Source of the DNA: Firmicutes bacterium CAG:582 | GTDB lineage: Bacteria; Bacillota_I; Bacilli_A; RF39; UBA660 | Length of the DNA: 64,000 nt | Assembly (NCBI GenBank): GCA_000435515.1 | Contig: FR884184.1 | Span: 48,829 to 112,828, forward strand | Direction of reading: 5' to 3' | Shown here: positions 59,155 to 64,000 of the stretch, one piece after another | Position numbering within the stretch: the first letter of the stretch is position 1 | Layout of the letters: each line of letters starts with the position of its first letter | Program-made: the position numbers and the translations under genes | The notes under the pieces: model-generated | What the model was told of the DNA's origin: nothing | The model's input: the letters and a program-made list of their open reading frames with translations, nothing else | Databases searched by the model: none

Positions 59155-60258
59155 CTAATCAGTCATAAAATCTTTTAACTTTTTAGCACGAGAAGGATGT
59201 CTTAATTTTCTTAAAGCTTTTGCTTCTATTTGACGAATTCTTTCTCTTGTAACATTAAATCTTTTACCAACCTCTTCAAGAGTATAACTTGTTCCATCAA
59301 TTAATCCAAAACGAAGTTCAAGGACTTGTTGTTCTCTTGGTTGAAGTGTGGCTAATACTGATTTTATTTCCTCTTTTAAGATTTCATTTGTTGCGTATTC
59401 TTCGGGACTTAAACTTGATTCGTCTTTAATAAAATCGCCTAAATGTGAGTCATCTTCTTCTCCAATTGGAGTTTCAAGTGAAACTGGATCTTGACTTATT
59501 TTAATAACTTCTCTTACTTTATCAACACTGATACCCATTTTTTTAGCAAGTTCTTCATCACTTGGTTCACGATTTAATTCAAGCGTCATTTGTCTTTGAA
59601 TACGTGCCATTTTATTAATAGTTTCTACCATATGTACTGGTACACGGATTGTTCTTGCTTGGTCTGCAAGTGCACGAGTTATTGCTTGTCTAATCCACCA
59701 AGTAGCATAAGTTGAGAATTTGTAGCCTTTACCAAAGTCAAATTTTTCTACAGCTTTCATAAGACCTATATTTCCTTCTTGAATCAAATCAAGAAATAAA
59801 AGCCCACGACCTACATATCTTTTAGCAATTGAAACAACTAAACGTAAATTTGATTCTGCAAGAATATTTCTTGCTTCTTCATCACCATTAGCTACACGAA
59901 CGGATAAATCCATTTCTTCTTCAGGAGTTAAAAGAGATATACGACCAATTTCTTTTAAATACATACGTACTGGATCGTTGATATTAACATCTTTTGTTAG
60001 GTCCTCATCATCTAGAACTATTACCTCTTCTTCTTTTTTTGCCCCGCCTTCTTCACTTGTTGCTTCTTCTTCAGTGATTACACTTATTCCAGCTTCTATA
60101 AAACTATTATATAATTGGTCAAGAGAATCAGCATCCATATCAAGACCTTGTAAAGATTTAGCTAGTTCTTCAAATGTAATAAATCCCTTTTTTTGACCTT
60201 CCTCAATTAGTTCTTTTTTTCTTTCATCAAAAGTTTTTATTTCTTCTACTTTTTTCAT
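59155..60258 (-). CDS. rpoD: Primary sigma factor RpoD (sigma A)
   Basis: 367 residues. Region 1.1 (about 8-75), 1.2 ([22 protein letters not shown]), region 2 ([65 protein letters not shown]), region 3 and region 4 ([32 protein letters not shown]). ATGA overlap with the dnaG stop, so the two are coupled. The region 4 here is a useful comparison for the sigma-4-like modules in the large repeat proteins. Confidence 0.97.
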   Translation of the reverse strand: MKKVEEIKTFDERKKELIEEGQKKGFITFEELAKSLQGLDMDADSLDQLYNSFIEAGISVITEEEATSEEGGAKKEEEVIVLDDEDLTKDVNINDPVRMYLKEIGRISLLTPEEEMDLSVRVANGDEEARNILAESNLRLVVSIAKRYVGRGLLFLDLIQEGNIGLMKAVEKFDFGKGYKFSTYATWWIRQAITRALADQARTIRVPVHMVETINKMARIQRQMTLELNREPSDEELAKKMGISVDKVREVIKISQDPVSLETPIGEEDDSHLGDFIKDESSLSPEEYATNEILKEEIKSVLATLQPREQQVLELRFGLIDGTSYTLEEVGKRFNVTRERIRQIEAKALRKLRHPSRAKKLKDFMTD

Positions 60259-61979
60259 TTAACACACATCCTCTTTTTTAAATTCACTATTTCATCATTA
60301 ATACGAAGTTTTTCGTTTATATCCGTTGTCGTTTTTAACTTTTCTTTCAGTTCTTTTATCTTTCTTTCATTCGCTAGATCCTTTACTTTATTTACAACAT
60401 CTATAATCTCTTCATCGCTTAACGTATTTTGAATAAATTCGTCTATAACCCTAATTGCAAGTTCGTAAGCATCACTTTCAACCTCATATGATATAAAATC
60501 AGCAATACTTATATAATTATATTTTATATAGAAAGCTAATAAATCATTTGCAAGTGTATTATACTCATCATTTGGTAAATATGCAAGTTCTTGTTCATAT
60601 AGCCTAATATATTTAGTATCATTCATCATGTAGTAACAAATTAAACCATATAGTTTCTCATCTTTTTTTAGTCTTTTTTTTGCTTCTACTTTGGTTACAG
60701 TTTCTGGTTTGTTTTCAACTTTAATGACTTTATTCATTAAAGTATTTTTATCGATTCCATAATCATTTGCTAGTTTATTAATCGTTAAGTCTACTAAAAT
60801 ATCATCTTTACATTTACTTAATTCTGAAAGTATGGAATTAACATATGCTGAAACATCATCAACTTTATCAAAATTTTTGTTTTTCTTTAATTGATTTAAT
60901 TTGAAGTCAAAGAATGTTACGGCATGATCAACCGCGTCTATAAACTCACTGACATCATGACTAGTTAAATATTCATCTGGGTCCTTTGCTCCACTGATTC
61001 TTAAAACTAAAGTTTCAATTCCGGCTTCACTTAATTTTTCGCCATTTTTTATTGTAGCCATTTCACCAGCTGAGTCATTATCCATACATAAAACGACTTT
61101 AACATTTAATTTACTTAAAAGTTTAATATGTTCTTTTGTGAGTGCTGTACCCATAGTTGCAACAACATTTTTTACTCCACAGGAATAAACTCTTATCGCA
61201 TCCATTTGACCTTCAACAATAATTAGTTTTTTCTTTAATCTTGCTTCACTTACGGCTCGATGATAATTAAATAATACTTCGCCTTTTTTAAATATAACTG
61301 TTTCTTTCGTGTTTACATATTTAGCATCGTCGCTTTGTTTATATATACGAGCACTTATTCCAACTGGTTTACCATTTGCATTATGTATTGGAAAAGTTAT
61401 ACGATTTTTAAATATATCATATATTTTATTACCATGGTTTATTAATCCAACATCAAGCAAAACATTTTCATCAAAACCTTTATTTAAAAGTAAATTTGAT
61501 AAAGCATCATTATTGGGTGCTAAACCGATTTCAAATTCATCAATTACTTCTTCACTTAAAGCACGATTTTGCAAATATTTTTTAGCTTCAATTCCATCCT
61601 TACTTCTTAGATTGTTTTGATAAAACTTGATAGCTAAATTCATTGCTTCATAATGTTTATCATATTTACTTACAACATGAATTCCTTCGCTTAGAGATAC
61701 ACCTATTTTATCAGCAACAACTTTAACTGCTTCAATAAAACTTATGTTTTCAAAGTCTTGAACAAAGTTAAATACATTTCCAGTTTTGTGACAAACGAAG
61801 CAAGTAAATATTCCCTTTTCTTCACTTACTGACATTGATGGGTTATGGTCATCATGAAATGGACATATGCCAAAATAGTTACTGCCCTTTTTTTCAAGAT
61901 TAATGTATGAGCTAATTATGTCTACAATATTAGCTTGTTTTTGAATTGAATTAATTTCTTCATTACTAATTGCAGCCAT
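60255..61979 (-). CDS. dnaG: DNA primase DnaG
   Basis: 574 residues. CHC2 zinc finger ([10 protein letters not shown]...CFVCHKTGN), the TOPRIM core with [10 protein letters not shown] and [11 protein letters not shown], and a short helicase-binding C-terminal region. Makes RNA primers for replication. First gene of the dnaG-rpoD-trmK unit; TATAAT lies shortly upstream. The usual rpsU in front is elsewhere (52444). Confidence 0.96.
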   Translation of the reverse strand: MAAISNEEINSIQKQANIVDIISSYINLEKKGSNYFGICPFHDDHNPSMSVSEEKGIFTCFVCHKTGNVFNFVQDFENISFIEAVKVVADKIGVSLSEGIHVVSKYDKHYEAMNLAIKFYQNNLRSKDGIEAKKYLQNRALSEEVIDEFEIGLAPNNDALSNLLLNKGFDENVLLDVGLINHGNKIYDIFKNRITFPIHNANGKPVGISARIYKQSDDAKYVNTKETVIFKKGEVLFNYHRAVSEARLKKKLIIVEGQMDAIRVYSCGVKNVVATMGTALTKEHIKLLSKLNVKVVLCMDNDSAGEMATIKNGEKLSEAGIETLVLRISGAKDPDEYLTSHDVSEFIDAVDHAVTFFDFKLNQLKKNKNFDKVDDVSAYVNSILSELSKCKDDILVDLTINKLANDYGIDKNTLMNKVIKVENKPETVTKVEAKKRLKKDEKLYGLICYYMMNDTKYIRLYEQELAYLPNDEYNTLANDLLAFYIKYNYISIADFISYEVESDAYELAIRVIDEFIQNTLSDEEIIDVVNKVKDLANERKIKELKEKLKTTTDINEKLRINDEIVNLKKRMCVK

Positions 61980-62058
61980 AATTTCACCTTCTAATTATAT
62001 ATTTTACCCTAAAAGTCTTAAATTTCTTCTTTTTTTTGACATTTTTTGAAAAAAACAC

Positions 62059-62080
62059 AAAAAAAGAGGAATAATCCTCT
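62059..62080 (-). terminator. Terminator after the glycine-rich gene
   Basis: AGAGGA-TTAT-TCCTCT on the minus strand followed by TTTTTTT. Confidence 0.8.
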
Positions 62081-62090
62081 AAAAAGCCAA

Positions 62091-64000
62091 TTAATCTTGA
62101 CTTATCAATGTTATTTTTGCATATCCGTTGCTGTTATTTCCAACAATAGTAGATAATCCATCATGAGAAGGCATTGATGTTTTTTTACCCTTTACTGTTG
62201 TCCAACTATAACCCTCACCATCTATCATTATCGTATTTTTAAAAATAATATTGCTGTAATGATATGAACAAGTTATATCTGTTGTTCCGTCCTTACATGT
62301 TGCTCCTTTACTATCACTTCTTGGTGTAGTACTGTTTTGTGATAAAATTGCAACGCAACCAGTATGACCAGAGATAAATGATGAGCCACCTCCAGCGCCA
62401 GATACAGCGTTATGTCCTCCTGCTCCTACCCAATCATAGAAGTTTCCCGACCAATATCCGTTTCCTCCAGAATTATTGAAAAAATAGTTTCCTCCAGTGT
62501 TAAGTAATGGAACACTTCCAAAAGCATGCCCAGAAGTTTGAGTTGCTCCTTTGGCCCCTTTGTGCTCTGTAACATTACCAGAAATGCAACTGCCACCTTG
62601 ATAGCCAACTAATCCACCGGCTGACCCACCATATGGACTTCCTCCATCTGTTGGATTTAAACCTCCTTGAGACCCACCACCTCCAGCAACCATTATTCTT
62701 GAAACAAGAGATGATAAACTATCCCAATTACCATTTACTAATCTTATATCAGTAGCTCCACCTCCAGTTTTAATATAATTTTGATAACCATAATTGAAAA
62801 CATAGTCCGTTGAGGAAGAATCTAATCCAGTTCTTCCAACATAAACATAAAATTTTTCACCTTTTTTAATAACTAATTCACCACTTACATAACTTCCGTT
62901 TGCTGCTTGATAGTAAGCACCACCTTGGGCACCCCAAAGTTCAAATTTGTAAGTTCCATTTACCGGAGCAGTAAAGACTTGTTCGTTTCCAGTATAGTCA
63001 TAAGTCCACTTTTGGGGACCGTCATAAGCTTTTTTCGTTCTAGATACTTTATTAAGTTTAAGCTTACATGTTACTGATTTTCCAGTTATATTATTTAAAC
63101 TTTGACTAGCATTTTCTTGCGCAGTAATTGTCACTTTATCTGTCGTTATAGTTTCTGGTGATGACATTAAAGTAATACGGGCATAGCCGTTGCCTTGCTT
63201 TGCACAATTTTCTTTTGGTGTTGAATTTACGCAAGTAGTTGAAATAGTTTTAGTTGATATTTCAGAAGATTCTTGACAGTTATAGCAATACATACTCTTT
63301 TCTGTTAGAAGTGAATTACCAATATAACTAGAGCCACTTCCAGTTATTCCGAAATTACTACTTCCTCCATAATAACCTCCACCTCCACCAGAATATGATG
63401 AACTTCCTTGACCAAATGACCCAGTTGCTATTTCAGTAACATTATAAACAGAACTGCCTCCATAAGTTTGAGATGCAGGTCTTATATCTGTTAAATAAGC
63501 ATTAGAAAAATCAGAAGAACATTTGATTTCAGTTCCTTCTACTCCACCTCCTGAGGCTCCAAAGCCATAATTATATGTTTCTCCAGAATTGTAGTTGAAA
63601 TATTGAGCTCCGCTTCCTCCACTTGCAACTAACAATATTTTTTCTTTTTTACTTTCTAAATTGGAAAGCACCCCTGATATTAACGCTATATGTGACGCAC
63701 CACCTCCAGAAACATTAAATTGTTTAGAATTTAACGAATCGGTCCAGTATTTAATACCATTCCCGCCGCCATTATAGCCACCAGCAGCCTTAATATTGCC
63801 ATTTGTTGTTTTATCAACTACATTTGGGTACTCATAAATTTTTCCTGTTCCTCCAATATTAATATATAATTTATCGTTTTGACTTATTTTTATATTTCCA
63901 AACGAATAAGCACCATAGCCGCCATAATAAGTTTCGTTGATACTTCCACCTTGAGCTCCCCAAGTTTCTAATTTATATGTCCCTGTTGTTGGAACTGTAA
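62091..64000 (-). CDS. Glycine-rich surface protein (ALK/LTK-type glycine-rich domains), 5' end outside the window
   Basis: The frame is open from the window edge (no stop between 64000 and 63671), so this gene is partial; the ATG/GTG near 63671 is internal. About 636 residues are visible, in two units. Each starts with a beta motif (TGTYKLETWGAQGG, and NGTYKFELWGAQGG) and is followed by Gly/Ser-rich loops, IMVAGGGGSQGG, GGSAGG and AGGGSSFISGHTGC, the layout of the ALK_LTK glycine-rich domain known from receptors and some bacterial surface proteins. An internal segment (VTITAQENASQSLNNITGKSVTCKLKLN) separates the units. Secreted or surface-exposed by inference; no anchor is seen at the C-terminus. 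Confidence 0.75.
   Translation of the reverse strand, partial: TVPTTGTYKLETWGAQGGSINETYYGGYGAYSFGNIKISQNDKLYINIGGTGKIYEYPNVVDKTTNGNIKAAGGYNGGGNGIKYWTDSLNSKQFNVSGGGASHIALISGVLSNLESKKEKILLVASGGSGAQYFNYNSGETYNYGFGASGGGVEGTEIKCSSDFSNAYLTDIRPASQTYGGSSVYNVTEIATGSFGQGSSSYSGGGGGYYGGSSNFGITGSGSSYIGNSLLTEKSMYCYNCQESSEISTKTISTTCVNSTPKENCAKQGNGYARITLMSSPETITTDKVTITAQENASQSLNNITGKSVTCKLKLNKVSRTKKAYDGPQKWTYDYTGNEQVFTAPVNGTYKFELWGAQGGAYYQAANGSYVSGELVIKKGEKFYVYVGRTGLDSSSTDYVFNYGYQNYIKTGGGATDIRLVNGNWDSLSSLVSRIMVAGGGGSQGGLNPTDGGSPYGGSAGGLVGYQGGSCISGNVTEHKGAKGATQTSGHAFGSVPLLNTGGNYFFNNSGGNGYWSGNFYDWVGAGGHNAVSGAGGGSSFISGHTGCVAILSQNSTTPRSDSKGATCKDGTTDITCSYHYSNIIFKNTIMIDGEGYSWTTVKGKKTSMPSHDGLSTIVGNNSNGYAKITLISQD

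Overview
This is a low-GC, gene-dense bacterial chromosome window. It carries Bacilli-type gene neighbourhoods: comN next to a SpoVB/MurJ-type flippase followed by rel and dtd; rpmG and efp; yqfC-yqfD-vanZ-ybeY-era-yqzL-recO-cmk-alaS-mscL; rpsU-yqeY; dnaG-rpoD-trmK-lepA and hemW; and a 6S RNA beside tcdA. Several proteins are shortened compared with Bacillus (alanyl-tRNA synthetase without its C-terminal domain, YigZ without its second domain, a 27-residue YqzL). The best inference is an uncultured, host-associated Bacilli/Mollicutes-related lineage (RF39-like) with a reduced genome. TGA acts as a stop (for example the genes ending at 10510, 22827, 36472 and 54385) and tryptophan is TGG, so the genetic code is standard. 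I saw no tRNA, rRNA, CRISPR array or complete insertion sequence.

Layout. 1-13.7 kb (mostly + strand): trigger factor, flippase, comN-rel-dtd, a TMEM43-like protein, uvrC, a 903-bp cassette between 32-bp direct repeats, a class B penicillin-binding protein, and rpmG / 56-aa ORF / efp. 13.8-16.4 kb: a possibly self-regulated HTH protein, a DUF4190 protein, a ZIP metal transporter and a 27-codon mini-gene. 16.4-27.1 kb: three very large paralogous proteins built of sigma-region-4-like helical modules and internal repeats, around xerD, rarA and gpsA. 27.2-31.6 kb: tcdA, 6S RNA, a HerA/DUF87 ATPase and pyrimidine-nucleoside phosphorylase. 31.6-37.4 kb: a broken NlpC/P60 cell-wall hydrolase gene and a tandem array of four transglutaminase-like Cys-His-Asp proteins with duplicated promoter/leader spacers. 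37.4-44.5 kb: housekeeping genes around era/recO with the sporulation-type genes yqfC and yqfD. 44.5-51.9 kb: a compact promoter-to-terminator mini-transcript, a DUF4932 metallopeptidase, a GNAT fused to a degenerate transglutaminase fold, a PP2C-like phosphatase, a decayed permease relic, a frameshifted membrane-anchored protein and a large MacB-like ABC transporter. 52-64 kb: yqeY, rpsU, a cadherin-like surface protein, hemW, a five-repeat SANT/Myb-like protein, lepA, trmK, rpoD, dnaG and the 3' part of a glycine-rich (ALK/LTK-type) surface protein that runs off the window.

The least explained parts are the three sigma-4-like repeat proteins, the transglutaminase-like array, the cassette inserted at a terminator, and a Rel protein whose hydrolase site is degenerate while its synthetase site is intact. 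Everything here is from reading the sequence; family names come from motif recognition, not from database searches.
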